Shown one piece after another: positions 1 through 9,263 of a DNA stretch of 64,000 nt (position 1 is the stretch's first letter; every line of letters starts with the position of its first letter). The stretch is from an uncultured Gammaproteobacteria bacterium (lineage in GTDB: Bacteria; Pseudomonadota; Gammaproteobacteria; Eutrophobiales; Eutrophobiaceae), in NCBI GenBank assembly GCA_943788815.1, contig CALSRS010000002.1, forward strand, positions 307,062 through 371,061, read 5' to 3'. The translations under genes and the position numbers were made by a program. A model generated the notes under the pieces. That model saw only the letters and a program-made list of their open reading frames with translations. It was not told the origin of the DNA and did no database searches.

Positions 1-1
1 C

Positions 2-748
2 GAAACTCGTGAGATCTACATTCCGCCAGGACCTCGTCTTGGAAAGCAGGTAGTTGAATTTGAAAATGTCACCAAGAGTTTTGGTGACAGATTATTAATT
101 GAAGATCTAAGTTTTAATTTACCACCTGGCGGGATTATCGGTGTTATCGGGCCAAATGGCGCCGGCAAGACCACCCTGTTCAGAATGATCGTCGATTCTG
201 AAAAACCGGATTCAGGCACCATCACTGTGGGATCAACCGTGGAAGTCGCTTACGTGGATCAATTTCGCGATGACCTTGATCCTAAAAAGAATGTCTGGGA
301 GGAAATCTCCGACGGCCAGGATCTGATCACTGTTGGAACTTATGAAGTCTCATCCCGTGCCTATTGCGGACGACTCAACTTCAAGGGCGGCGACCAACAA
401 AAGCTGGTAGGAGAACTCTCAGGAGGTGAACGTAATCGCCTACATCTTGCAAAACTCCTCAAGAGTGGTGGAAATCTTCTACTACTTGACGAGCCCACCA
501 ATGACCTTGATGTTGAAACCTTACGGGCATTAGAAGAAGCCCTGCTGGAATTTCCCGGCTGTGCTGTTGTGATATCCCATGACCGCTGGTTCCTGGACCG
601 TATTGCTACCCATATCCTCGCCTTTGAAGATGAAGCACAAGTCACCTGGTTTGAAGGAAACTTTGCCGATTATGAGGCTGACAGAAAGAAACGCCTGGGT
701 GTAGATGCGGATCAACCACATCGAATCAAGTATAAGAAGCTGCAATGA
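2..748 (+). CDS. ettA: EttA, ABC-F translational throttle ATPase (3' part)
   Basis: Energy-dependent translational throttle protein, a soluble ABC-F ATPase that binds the ribosomal E site and gates elongation according to ATP/ADP ratio. The frame is open from base 2, upstream of the 185 start in the ORF track, so the 5' part lies outside the window. About 248 residues remain and hold the second ABC domain: Walker [10 protein letters not shown] near residue 46, signature [13 protein letters not shown], Walker [13 protein letters not shown] and the switch [15 protein letters not shown]. The tail ending in HRIKYKKLQ matches the EttA C-terminus. The near-identity of these blocks to the gammaproteobacterial family makes the call firm. 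No T-rich terminator is visible after the stop. Confidence 0.95.
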   Translation, partial: ETREIYIPPGPRLGKQVVEFENVTKSFGDRLLIEDLSFNLPPGGIIGVIGPNGAGKTTLFRMIVDSEKPDSGTITVGSTVEVAYVDQFRDDLDPKKNVWEEISDGQDLITVGTYEVSSRAYCGRLNFKGGDQQKLVGELSGGERNRLHLAKLLKSGGNLLLLDEPTNDLDVETLRALEEALLEFPGCAVVISHDRWFLDRIATHILAFEDEAQVTWFEGNFADYEADRKKRLGVDADQPHRIKYKKLQ

Positions 749-1117
749 AGTTAGAGCAGTCATATTCCAACGATCACTCAGGTCTGTAACCCTTCTCCTC
801 ATGGATTGTCAGGAAGACAGGTATTCAATTCGGTCATTCAGTTAACTGCTATTTCGCGCGTTAACTCCATGGAGTCAGACACAGGGTATCTATCAGGAAA
901 CTTAAAGCCTGCTGGAATACGATCTATAAGTTTTTAAATTTCCATCTTCAAATCCTGTTTTTTCACCAGATGGTAATAAGTATTTTTCTTAATCTTGTTT
1001 AATCATAATTATTTTTTATGACATGTGTCATGCCCTATAACTGAAAAGCATAAATAATAAGTACTGTCAGTCTACCGATAGACTTTAACAGGCAGTGTAA
1101 TGCAAAGGAGAACAGGC
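749..1117. other. Intergenic region ettA-ompW with short palindromes
   Basis: There is no gene in these 369 bases. The sequence shows AGTTAAC/GTTAACT arms at 840-866, an ATGACA-TG-TGTCAT palindrome at 1018-1031 and a small hairpin AGTCTA-CCGA-TAGACT at 1069-1084, just before the ompW ribosome binding site. The 1018 palindrome sits about 90 bases before the start codon and could be an operator. Palindromes this short also arise by chance, so no regulator is assigned. Confidence 0.4.
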
Positions 1118-1882
1118 ATGACAACTCATCGTTTTGCAGTATTAATCACATTTCTAATTTTTATTTTAACAACCAGCCCAGCAATCGTAATGGCCGATGA
1201 AGGTGATGTCATATTAAGATTCCGAGGTATCGGTATTGTACCTATGGATAGTAGCGAGCAGGTAGGAGTCGATGGTCTTGGGACAGTGCAAACCCTGATA
1301 GGAGGTGGTTCCTCACGGGTAAATGTAGATTCTGCAATAGTGCCGGAAGTCGATCTGACCTACATGATGACAGACAATATCGGGATTGAGGTCATCGCCG
1401 GTATTGCCAACCATGATGTAAAACTGCGTAATGACGGCCTGTCTACCCTGGTCACCACATTGACCGCAGACGCAACAGGGAATCAACTCGTAGATGGCTA
1501 CAAGATATTTGATTCATGGTTGCTCCCACCTACTGTGACGATACAGTATCATTTTATGCCTAATAATAAATGGCGTCCTTATGCGGGGGTAGGTATTAAC
1601 TATACGGCTACATTTGGTGACGATGCCACGGATCAGCTAGAGGCAGAAGTTGGAGGAACCGTAGATGTTCATACCACCGATGACTTCACCTGGGCAGCCC
1701 AGGTTGGCTTTGATTATGACATCAGTGATAGCTGGTTTTTTAATGTGGATGTGAAATATATCGACCTCAAGACAGAAGCCAGTCTGGATATCAATGGAGG
1801 TTTACTCGATGGTACGGTTTTAAGAGTTAAAACTGACATTAGTCCTATCATTATCGGCATCGGTTTTGGGACTACATTCTAG
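1118..1882 (+). CDS. ompW: OmpW-family outer membrane protein
   Basis: Eight-stranded outer membrane beta-barrel of the OmpW family, thought to pass small hydrophobic compounds. A signal peptide ending near IVMADEGD is followed by the family start DVILRFRGIGIVPMDSS. Internal landmarks are the TYMMTDNIGIEVIAG and QYHFMPNNKWRPYAGVGINY segments and the C-terminal strand IIIGIGFGTTF, which ends in phenylalanine as expected for BAM recognition. The ORF track starts at 1100, but AAAGGAG at 1104-1110 is seven bases before the ATG at 1118, so 254 residues is preferred. The gene stands alone and is followed by a hairpin shared with the convergent rhodanese gene. Which ligand it carries cannot be told. 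Confidence 0.9.
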   Translation: MTTHRFAVLITFLIFILTTSPAIVMADEGDVILRFRGIGIVPMDSSEQVGVDGLGTVQTLIGGGSSRVNVDSAIVPEVDLTYMMTDNIGIEVIAGIANHDVKLRNDGLSTLVTTLTADATGNQLVDGYKIFDSWLLPPTVTIQYHFMPNNKWRPYAGVGINYTATFGDDATDQLEAEVGGTVDVHTTDDFTWAAQVGFDYDISDSWFFNVDVKYIDLKTEASLDINGGLLDGTVLRVKTDISPIIIGIGFGTTF

Positions 1883-1887
1883 TTAGT

Positions 1888-1933
1888 AAAAAAACAAGCC
1901 GGAGTCTAATTAGTGTTTCGAATTGACTCCGGC
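1888..1933 (-). terminator. Intrinsic terminator of the rhodanese gene, probably bidirectional
   Basis: A perfect 9-bp inverted repeat, GCCGGAGTC at 1898-1906 and GACTCCGGC at 1925-1933, lies between convergent genes. Read on the minus strand it is followed directly by TTGTTTTTTT, the usual T-tract, so it best fits termination of the minus-strand gene. The plus strand has the stem but no T-tract. Confidence 0.7.
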
Positions 1934-2091
1934 ATCAGTCATCGCGAGAATGATATATAATCCCACGGAGGGGGGGACTGGTTGAATCGCGTCATACTCT
2001 CCTAATGGTGTTCTAGAATATAAGGGCTGATATAGTAATTAGAGCGCCAATCAATAGGGTAAACATCATCAAAAAAGTGTCTTTACCACGC

Positions 2092-2874
2092 TTATTTCTT
2101 ATGCATCTTGTGATGGATTGCCTTTTGCAGTGACTCATATGACCCAAGGTAGTAATTGACATTATGATATGGGGATTCACCCATGGCCTCGGCCAGCTCA
2201 CGCGCCTGTGCGCCGTCCTTACCAAAGATAACAATACGAGTGTTCATATCCTGCCCAGGCTTTGGCGCACTACCCAACACATTATCCTCAATCTGCTCTG
2301 CCGGAACGCTATGTGCTCCAGGGATACTGCCTTTGGCAAAATCGGCAGGTGAACGGGCGTCAAAATAGACAACGGTTCGATCCACATCATAAATTCTCAC
2401 AACCCCTTCTAGTTCCATGGCCGTGGGGCCCCCCATAGTCCGCCACATGGGGATTCCCAACTGGTAGCGGTAGACACTGGTAAATCCTTTTTCCACAAGC
2501 AACTTCGCAAGACCACGGCTTGCGCCACAGTTAGGGCCGTTGCAATAAAGCACCAGCTTTTTACTCTTGTCGCCCCCAAGTAATTTTTCCACCTCGGCTG
2601 TGTATTCTGGCGTTCCCACCTTCAAATCAATATGTGCCACATCAGGAATATGACCTGCTGCGTACTGTTCCATGCGTCTGGAATCCAGAATCACTGCACT
2701 ACCATCTTTCAGGAACTCGCGAACCTGTGCCGTGCTTACCTCGGGAGAAGGATCTGTCTCACCCATGGTGGCATCCAGGATATTTGGGGCCCCCTGGACT
2801 GGACCCAGCATGGTTAATGATAAAAATACGGTCATCACCATATATAAATTGGACTGACTGAGTAATCGCTTCAT
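2092..2874 (-). CDS. Periplasmic double-rhodanese-domain protein
   Basis: Exported protein of 260 residues with two rhodanese (sulfurtransferase) folds. The N-terminus has a signal peptide ending near PVQGAP. Domain 1 (about 45-150) carries the active-site loop CNGPNCGAS with a cysteine, followed by the family motif YRYQLGIPMWRTMGG. Domain 2 (about 155-255) has the FDARSPADFAKGSIPGAH motif, but its loop reads FGKDGAQAREL without a cysteine and is probably inactive. It may move sulfane sulfur or handle thiols in the periplasm; the exact reaction is unknown. The gene is monocistronic, with the terminator at 1888-1933 downstream and a 390-base divergent region before the TonB receptor. Confidence 0.85.
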   Translation of the reverse strand: MKRLLSQSNLYMVMTVFLSLTMLGPVQGAPNILDATMGETDPSPEVSTAQVREFLKDGSAVILDSRRMEQYAAGHIPDVAHIDLKVGTPEYTAEVEKLLGGDKSKKLVLYCNGPNCGASRGLAKLLVEKGFTSVYRYQLGIPMWRTMGGPTAMELEGVVRIYDVDRTVVYFDARSPADFAKGSIPGAHSVPAEQIEDNVLGSAPKPGQDMNTRIVIFGKDGAQARELAEAMGESPYHNVNYYLGSYESLQKAIHHKMHKK

Positions 2875-3264
2875 ATTGTTTCTCTCCCCATAGGATATGC
2901 ATAGATGTCATCATAGCTTTAACAGGGGTCGATGCCAATATGGGCAAGTTCAACGAATTTTTTTTTAGAAATTCCAATTAACGCCATAAAACGTACTAAA
3001 GGGAATACATTAAATACCAGTAATGATAATGCTAAACACCTGTCCATAGTTAGCTTTCCTGAACGATAGTAAACATAAAATCAGCGGGGTATTTTGGTCA
3101 CCAGTGAAGCATTATTTACAACTCTTTCCATTATAGATAGGTAAATTTTCTTACAGCTGCTAACAAAACACACCTTAATAGACTTGCACATTTTGTTCAC
3201 TAGACCTCGGCAGTAGGGATTGGGATACTCCCGAGGTTTATAGAAAGATAATAAGGATAGGCTG
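2875..3264. other. Divergent promoter region, rhodanese / TonB receptor
   Basis: This 390-base AT-rich region separates two divergently transcribed genes and must hold both promoters. ORFs in the track here are shadows. AAGGA at 3253-3257 is the ribosome binding site of the receptor. I see no Fur-box-like palindrome or riboswitch. Confidence 0.5.
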
Positions 3265-5382
3265 GTGTTCAACACGTTAAAATTGATGAGACTGTTAATA
3301 TTCGCGGCATTACTCCCCACCTTTGCCATCTCACAAGAGGACCCTGCGGTTACGGGATCACGATCTGAAAACCAGTTAATCAATTATGATTCCAACTATT
3401 TCGACCGTTACCAACCACGTACTGCACTGGATATGGTCAATCAGGTGCCAGGATTTGTCGTTGATAACGGAGACAACACCCGTGGTTTTGGTGCAGCCGC
3501 TGGTAACGTCCTCATCAACGGCAGGCGCCCCAGTGCCAAACAAAATTCACCGTCTAATTTCCTGGCCCGGATTGACACTAGCCAGGTAAAACAGATCGAA
3601 CTCATCCGTAGCCAGTTACCTGGTATCGATATGCTAGGCCATTCAGCCCTGGTAAATATTGTCCTGGTGGAAAACAATCTGGCCGCCATTATTCGCTGGG
3701 AAGCTGCTGGTCGCCACAATAACCGTGGACCATTTAAGCCATCTATCGATATCTCTGTGACTGACCGTTGGCGTGACATTGACTATACCGCAGGTTTCTA
3801 TAGTGAGCGCGAGGCGAACGGCGAAGATGGCTATAGAGAATTTTTCGATACAAATGACACACTTTTCCAAACCAGCAATGTCAGACAAAAATCTACCGGT
3901 GTCGAGTTCAGGGGAACCTTTAGTGCCTCGACCTGGATTGGAGAGACACTGGTCAATGCCAATACCCGGATGACCTCAGACAATCGCCATCCACGGCAAA
4001 ATGCCAATATTATACCGATTGACGACCCCACCACGGTACGTCAGGAATTTATTAATAGCGATTATGTAATCAAGGGCCTGGAGCTAGGATTCGATGCCGT
4101 ACGCAATATTAATGATGACCTGCTGGGCAAGGCCATAGTGCTATTTTTCAATCGCCAGGTTCCCCAGACTTCCACACGACAGTTGGTTGATGCCCTGGGA
4201 AATCAAACCCTGTTACGTACTGCAGAATCCGATAATGATTCTATCGAAGGTATCGCCCGGCTGGAATTTAACTGGACTGGCCTTGAGGATCATGCTGTAC
4301 AGCTGAATCTGGAAGGTGCCTATAATGAGGTGGACGGCTCACTTTTACAGACCGATGATAGAGGTACAGGCTCCATTGTGGTTGACGTCCCAGGTGCAAA
4401 TGACAAGGTAGATGAAGTCCGTTGGGACATATTGTTACGTGACAATTGGGCGCTGGGCAATATAGATCTGGACTACGGTCTGGGTGTCGAATTTTCCACC
4501 ATCTCACAAACCGGTGACAGTGAACAAAAACGTTCCTTTCATTTCCTCAAACCCAGAGGAATTGTTACCTGGTCAGTAAGTGATGATCAGCAAATCCGGA
4601 TGCGGATAGAACGAGAAGTTGCCCAGCTTGATTTTGATGACTTCATCAGCACCACCGTGTTTGATGACAACGATGTGTTACTGGGAAACCCCAACCTACG
4701 TCCTGACGCTACCTGGGTACTTGAAATGGATTACGAACGTCGTTTCGGTCGTACCGGTGCATTTAAGGTAATCGCATTTCATCACTGGATAGACGATGTA
4801 TTGGATCTTCTGCCACTGACTGACACCAACGCCGTGCCCGGCAATATAGACAATGGCCGCCGCTGGGGTGTGGAGATGGAAAATACCATCCCTCTGGAGT
4901 GGGTTGGATTCATCGGTGCAAAATTGAACCTGACACTGCGCTGGCAGAACTCCACGGTGATCGACCCGGTCACCAGTATTACCCGGGTCCTTTCCGCGCA
5001 GGGAGGAAACCCTGCCTATCGGACCCTGGCAAACGGCAATCGTAATAACCGTTACCTTCTCCGCGCTGACTTTCGCCAGGATCTGGTTGATGAACGTATC
5101 GCATGGGGTTTCACCATCGCCGAACGTGATGACCGACCGCTCTTTAAAGTGGATGAATTAGACATCTACGGCGAAGGTATTGCTATGGATGCCTTTATCG
5201 AGACCACCCGTTGGTTTGGAGTCAAGATACGTCTGCAGGGAGAGAACATGCTGGACTTCACTGAATGGCGCAATCGTACCGTCTATGAAGGACGTCGCAC
5301 CCTCTCAACAATAGATTTCCGCGAGAACCGTGAATTTTTAAATGGCCGAAAACTTACCCTGTCGATTAGCGGAAGTTTTTAA
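3265..5382 (+). CDS. TonB-dependent receptor-like outer membrane protein
   Basis: Probable TonB-gated outer membrane transporter of 705 residues. After a signal peptide (AALLPTFAISQ) comes a plug domain with the typical sequence ALDMVNQVPGFVVDNGDNTRGFG, the VLINGRRPSAK loop and VKQIELIRS (about residues 45-130). A long beta-barrel follows and ends in LTLSISGSF. The start is GTG at 3265, seven bases after AAGGA; a later ATG (3286) lacks such spacing. No TonB box is recognised with confidence and no ligand can be assigned. The gene is flanked by divergent and convergent genes, so it is likely transcribed alone. Confidence 0.85.
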   Translation: MFNTLKLMRLLIFAALLPTFAISQEDPAVTGSRSENQLINYDSNYFDRYQPRTALDMVNQVPGFVVDNGDNTRGFGAAAGNVLINGRRPSAKQNSPSNFLARIDTSQVKQIELIRSQLPGIDMLGHSALVNIVLVENNLAAIIRWEAAGRHNNRGPFKPSIDISVTDRWRDIDYTAGFYSEREANGEDGYREFFDTNDTLFQTSNVRQKSTGVEFRGTFSASTWIGETLVNANTRMTSDNRHPRQNANIIPIDDPTTVRQEFINSDYVIKGLELGFDAVRNINDDLLGKAIVLFFNRQVPQTSTRQLVDALGNQTLLRTAESDNDSIEGIARLEFNWTGLEDHAVQLNLEGAYNEVDGSLLQTDDRGTGSIVVDVPGANDKVDEVRWDILLRDNWALGNIDLDYGLGVEFSTISQTGDSEQKRSFHFLKPRGIVTWSVSDDQQIRMRIEREVAQLDFDDFISTTVFDDNDVLLGNPNLRPDATWVLEMDYERRFGRTGAFKVIAFHHWIDDVLDLLPLTDTNAVPGNIDNGRRWGVEMENTIPLEWVGFIGAKLNLTLRWQNSTVIDPVTSITRVLSAQGGNPAYRTLANGNRNNRYLLRADFRQDLVDERIAWGFTIAERDDRPLFKVDELDIYGEGIAMDAFIETTRWFGVKIRLQGENMLDFTEWRNRTVYEGRRTLSTIDFRENREFLNGRKLTLSISGSF

Positions 5383-5465
5383 TCATGTCTAATTCCAACA
5401 AGAATTTAGATATATAAATTACAAAGAACGAGATTTTTCCCTAAGCTTGATTTTAGAGAGCCCTA

Positions 5466-5918
5466 TTAATTATTCGGATCGGCCACTAAGCTCAATTCAC
5501 CACGGCGTTTGTCTAAAAAATTTGTCCAGCCGGCTGTTATCAAAAGCATGTCGTTCGATATCTCCCCTCGATACATACCTGCTGATGGGGCACTTCGTTG
5601 TTCATACTCCCACATTTCCATGTACAGATTTTCCGGATCAATCACTGCACGTATGTTGACACGACTGATTTCACCGTACTCATCGTAGATACCAGTGCCG
5701 GTTGCCTCGACCTGCCCTGTTGGAAGTTCACGTACCCTGGAAAAATTAAAAGTAACCTGGTAGACCCTGACACTACGTCGCCATTGAAATTGACCTGAAT
5801 AAGATCCGGGTAATCGTTTAACTAATGTCGCTGCATCAGCCCCATGAACTGCAGGAACAAAAGTCAGGGGGATTATTTGTATAAGAAAAAATAAGTATAC
5901 AAGCGATGTCCGACCCAT
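5466..5918 (-). CDS. Secreted protein of unknown function
   Basis: A 150-residue protein with a clear signal peptide (LVYLFFLIQIIPLTFVPAVHGADA). The mature part is short and beta-rich, with SGQFQWRRSVRVYQVTFNF and a RGEISNDMLLITAGWTNFLDKRRGELSL tail. This resembles small periplasmic lipocalin-like proteins that report cell-wall or lipid binding, but no family is recognised. It lies downstream of the amidase on the same strand with a 129-base gap, so co-transcription is possible. The ATG at 5918 gives a normal signal peptide. Function is unknown. Confidence 0.7.
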   Translation of the reverse strand: MGRTSLVYLFFLIQIIPLTFVPAVHGADAATLVKRLPGSYSGQFQWRRSVRVYQVTFNFSRVRELPTGQVEATGTGIYDEYGEISRVNIRAVIDPENLYMEMWEYEQRSAPSAGMYRGEISNDMLLITAGWTNFLDKRRGELSLVADPNN

Positions 5919-5980
5919 AGCCTTAGTGCCCCTTTATTTTTTTATCTTGATGATTGAATAAAGATAGCATATTTGCCAGG

Positions 5981-6009
5981 TGACTCCAGATCTTAATGGG
6001 CTGGAGTCA
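5981..6009 (-). terminator. Hairpin between amidase and secreted protein
   Basis: TGACTCCAG at 5981-5989 pairs perfectly with CTGGAGTCA at 6001-6009 over an 11-base loop, just downstream of the amidase stop on the minus strand. There is no T-tract after the stem, so it may be a weak terminator or only mRNA 3' structure. Confidence 0.35.
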
Positions 6010-6047
6010 GAATTGAATCACTTTGATGTGACTCCGAGCCTTTATAT

Positions 6048-8051
6048 TTATGGCCCTTCAGGCAACGGTCCAAATCCAGGAGGCGGAATACGGTGCCGGG
6101 TTGCCGCTTCATATGCCGAGGCTATCCGCAACAATGTCGGCTCTGCAAACGGTCTACCGACAATATCCATTCCTATAGGCATGATTGCCTCGACCGGACC
6201 GACTAGTCTTGTACCATCAGTAACATCAGGATCACGGACACGGTCGTACACTTCTGTAGTAAAACCCGCAGGCACTGTAACAATCGGAAATCCTTCTCGC
6301 CCAAATAAATTCCATGATGACCCGCCGTTACGTCCGTTAATGTTTGGTTCGTATGGAGCACCCAGCACAGGTGGCTGTATATTCCCCGTGGGATATACCA
6401 ATGCGTCCAGCTCAAGTTCCTGCATACACTGCATGACTACCTGCTGGAAGGCAAAGCGGTTCTGCATGCGCGCTTTGGTATCAATCGTGCGCTCTGAATT
6501 CAGTTTTTCCAGTGCCTCCTTACGATTTGCACTGGGGGCAAAATCCGGCTGGTCAAAAAACCTGGCTTTATTAATCAAATCATCTACAGTTCGAATCTCA
6601 CTATCACCACGTTCCCGCAGATAGCGATTCAGGTAATAACGTCCCACACCTTCTGCACGCATACCACCGATATCGCGCAAGGTGAATAAAGGCACCCCCG
6701 GATTCGGGTCGTATGTCATGTCTATCAACATAGTAATATGGTCACCATCCTCGGGAAAATGTTCGGGAAATGATTCTATATATGCCGATGCATTATGGTA
6801 TGGCGTATATTGGTTGAGACATGATTGCATGAGTGCGCCGCCTTTCCCTGGATCGATGATTGTGGCGCCAAGGGCATCAAGATTTACTATGGCAGTTTCA
6901 ATTAGTTCGAGGGCAGGACCGTCTGCTTCCGTGAACAAGGAACGATCCATGAACTCTCTGACAACGCCAATACGCATACCATCAAGTCGTGTTTCACCTG
7001 TGTAGCTCTGATAGGATTGCTCAGGCATTCGGTCTACGCTGAAGGCTGTGTATTCATCCCCGGGGTCATAACCTGCAATTGTATCGAGGATACGTGCAGC
7101 ATCTTCTACGGTGCGACAAATCGGCCCGGTGCGGGTGTGTATACCGGCACCCATCATACCATCGCGGCTCACCAGTTCCTGTGTTGGTGCTATACCCACC
7201 GAGCTATTGTGTCGTGCAGGAGTGCGAATCGAAGCACCTGTCTCTTCCGCAATGGCACAAGTCACAAGATTAGCGCCAACCGCTGCTCCGGATCCGCCAC
7301 TAGAACCGCCCGGATACCTTGTCGTATCATACGGATTACATGATGTCCCACCATATGAACTACGCGCCATTGGCGAGGCATACTCGCCCAGATTCGCCTT
7401 GGCGATAATAATTGCCCCAGCTTCGCGTAGACGTTTGATGAAGTTTGCATCATCAGGCGGACGATCATTGGCATAAAAAGCATCAGCCCCCGCTGTAGTG
7501 CGCATATCGAAAGTATCGTACTGGTCCTTGATGGCAATTACGACGCCATGCAATGGACCGATGAGTTCACCAGTTTCCTGAAAGTGTATATCCAGCCCTG
7601 CCGCCACCTCCAGGGCGTCCGGCATGGCAGGATCATTGTCTTCAGTATCGGTCATGCTGCGGGCCTTACGTTCATCAAAACCAAACGCATTACGATTATC
7701 TGGTCGTAGATTGAGGGTTATAAGTGCATTGATCTGTCCTGCATTGGCAATAGGTGTGACATGACCGAGTATACCATTGGGCTGTGCGACACAGGTCCCG
7801 TTGTAGGCCTTGATGCGTGCCAGGTACTGGCGGACTAATGATACCGCTGTGATTTCTCCTGACTTGATTGACTCATGTATCTGGCTGATCGTTGCTTCTT
7901 CGAGTTGGAATTGGCTTATAGACTCAGCCGGACCTGACTGTTTTTCCTGCGCCGGTGTGAACTGATCGCTACAGGCAAACTGGGCCAACATGACCAGAAA
8001 TAAAACCCAGCGATGCAACATGAGGCTAAAATTACTATTGTGCCGAAACAT
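6048..8051 (-). CDS. Amidase-signature family lipoprotein
   Basis: Hydrolase of the amidase signature family (Ser-cisSer-Lys triad) of 667 residues. The lysine lies in VVIAIKDQYDT (about residue 173), the serine-rich loop is YPGGSSGGSGAAVGA (about 250) and the nucleophile loop is EETGASIRTPA (about 272). The N-terminus MLHRWVLFLVMLAQFACSD looks like a lipoprotein signal with the cysteine at the end of the hydrophobic stretch. The start at 8051 has AAAGG seven bases upstream. It is longer than GatA-type amidases because of an N-terminal extension of about 70 residues with an FQLEEATISQIHESIKSG segment typical of secreted amidases. The substrate is unknown. It diverges from the M48 protease gene. 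Confidence 0.9.
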   Translation of the reverse strand: MFRHNSNFSLMLHRWVLFLVMLAQFACSDQFTPAQEKQSGPAESISQFQLEEATISQIHESIKSGEITAVSLVRQYLARIKAYNGTCVAQPNGILGHVTPIANAGQINALITLNLRPDNRNAFGFDERKARSMTDTEDNDPAMPDALEVAAGLDIHFQETGELIGPLHGVVIAIKDQYDTFDMRTTAGADAFYANDRPPDDANFIKRLREAGAIIIAKANLGEYASPMARSSYGGTSCNPYDTTRYPGGSSGGSGAAVGANLVTCAIAEETGASIRTPARHNSSVGIAPTQELVSRDGMMGAGIHTRTGPICRTVEDAARILDTIAGYDPGDEYTAFSVDRMPEQSYQSYTGETRLDGMRIGVVREFMDRSLFTEADGPALELIETAIVNLDALGATIIDPGKGGALMQSCLNQYTPYHNASAYIESFPEHFPEDGDHITMLIDMTYDPNPGVPLFTLRDIGGMRAEGVGRYYLNRYLRERGDSEIRTVDDLINKARFFDQPDFAPSANRKEALEKLNSERTIDTKARMQNRFAFQQVVMQCMQELELDALVYPTGNIQPPVLGAPYEPNINGRNGGSSWNLFGREGFPIVTVPAGFTTEVYDRVRDPDVTDGTRLVGPVEAIMPIGMDIVGRPFAEPTLLRIASAYEAATRHRIPPPGFGPLPEGP

Positions 8052-8191
8052 ATTTGTACCTTTAGTATTAATTATACTGACATGAGTATAATCATATATA
8101 AGGGATTTGAGTCAAAAGTAAATATTTCAAAAGTGTCTCTGATCATTTTTTTTAAAATTAATCAATCCGAATCCTATTATGTTAGCCCTAT

Positions 8192-8206
8192 TGATTTATT
8201 AAATCA
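8192..8206. promoter_or_regulatory. AT-rich perfect palindrome before the M48 protease gene
   Basis: TGATTTA-T-TAAATCA is a 15-base perfect palindrome 36 bases before the M48 start codon in a divergent promoter region. It could be an operator for either gene. It does not fit the FNR spacing, and chance occurrence in AT-rich DNA is not excluded. Confidence 0.3.
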
Positions 8207-8241
8207 GTAGCAATATGGTATGCGGTTTGGGGGAGGTAATC

Positions 8242-8988
8242 ATGCAAGTCAGGTTATTTCTTTATATATTACTAATTTCACCAACATTCGCTGGTGCTGC
8301 CGGCTTTACTAACGCCTGGGACATCAGTGAACTTGCTAAAAGTGATTCAGACCAAATAGAATTGCGTAATTCACGACGCACAATCATTAAACGCGTAAGT
8401 GCAAACCAGATGCGTTTCATCTATGCCGTTAAATCCAGTATTGAAAACGTCGCAGAAGTTGATACCGCCCTCATCCTGGTAGATGGCGACCAACCCAATG
8501 CCTTCGCCGGTAGCATGAAAGGTGAAAACATAGTCGGTATCAATTTTGCCATGCTGGATATAATTGGCATGGACATGCACATGATGGCAGCCATCCTGGG
8601 CCATGAAATGGCGCATTTAAAATTACAACATGGTAATGACAAGGAAAAGCGCACCTATGGTGGGGCTTTGGCAAAAATCCTTGGCATGGTAGCACTGGGG
8701 GGACTGGGGATGGGAGCGTTTGGTGCATCAGCTATTTCTGATCTTGGTGTATCCATGGTCGATACCAAATACAGCCGGGACAACGAACGGGAATCAGATT
8801 ACCTCGGTGCGATCTGGGCCGTTGAAGCAGGGTTTGAACCAGAGGGAGCAGTGCGGGTGCATGAAGAAATGTACCGTTTGTCAAAAGGGGGCTCTATGCC
8901 TTTTTTAAGCTCGCATCCATCGGGCCCGGAACGAATTGCAAATTTAAAGGCACTGAGTAATAGACTAAGCAAAAAGAGTTCAGAGTAA
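8242..8988 (+). CDS. M48-family zinc metalloprotease, exported
   Basis: Zinc peptidase of the M48 family, probably periplasmic, of 248 residues. A signal peptide (LFLYILLISPTFAGAAG) is followed by the peptidase domain with the zinc motif HEMAH (about residue 120) and the third ligand in ERESDYLGAIWAVEAGFEPEGAV (about 181). The motif SSHPSGPERIANLKAL is typical of the LoiP/YggG-type proteins that trim outer-membrane or misfolded proteins. GGGAGG at 8231-8236 precedes the ATG at 8242 by five bases, so this start is preferred over 8215. The C-terminus lacks TPR repeats, unlike BepA. Single gene; confident family, inferred role. Confidence 0.88.
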   Translation: MQVRLFLYILLISPTFAGAAGFTNAWDISELAKSDSDQIELRNSRRTIIKRVSANQMRFIYAVKSSIENVAEVDTALILVDGDQPNAFAGSMKGENIVGINFAMLDIIGMDMHMMAAILGHEMAHLKLQHGNDKEKRTYGGALAKILGMVALGGLGMGAFGASAISDLGVSMVDTKYSRDNERESDYLGAIWAVEAGFEPEGAVRVHEEMYRLSKGGSMPFLSSHPSGPERIANLKALSNRLSKKSSE

Positions 8989-9221
8989 AAATAGAATCTT
9001 TCACAAGTGTCTCCAAGCCAATAATTGCAATTTGTGTCATTGAGTTTTAACTCTGCACTTAAAAGTAAAAGAGAATCACAATCATTCATCTTCAAGGTTT
9101 CGATATATTTTTATATTTGTGCGGCATGAGGGTGGACACGAGGTAGTTGGCTTCTTCATAATTAATAGGCTTATACATCCAATAATATTCCCGTTTTACA
9201 ATTAATCGGGAGACCATAAAA

Positions 9222-9263
9222 ATGCCAAACAAGACTATACATTTTATACATGCAACACATTAA
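9222..9263 (+). CDS. Possible 13-residue leader ORF upstream of PPK2
   Basis: The ATG at 9222 lies nine bases after CGGGAG (9207-9212) and opens a 13-codon ORF ending at TAA 9261-9263. The stop overlaps the purine-rich AAGGGG that could serve the downstream gene. It may be a leader peptide coupled to PPK2, or the true start of PPK2 separated by a frameshift. It is too short to support by composition. Confidence 0.25.
   Translation: MPNKTIHFIHATH

Noticed and set aside
1018-1031. ATGACATGTGTCAT palindrome before ompW as an FNR/CRP site
   Set aside because: It does not match either consensus at the key positions.
2013-2234. A minus-strand 73-residue ORF with a hydrophobic tail downstream of the rhodanese gene
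   Set aside because: It overlaps the rhodanese gene in another frame and only its last 20 residues lie outside it. No ribosome binding site supports a separate small protein.
6048-6624. Plus-strand ORF 5980-6624 over the amidase
   Set aside because: It is the complement of the amidase coding sequence and shows no protein features.
8192-8206. TGATTTATTAAATCA as an FNR box
   Set aside because: The spacing between the TGAT and ATCA half-sites is seven bases instead of four.
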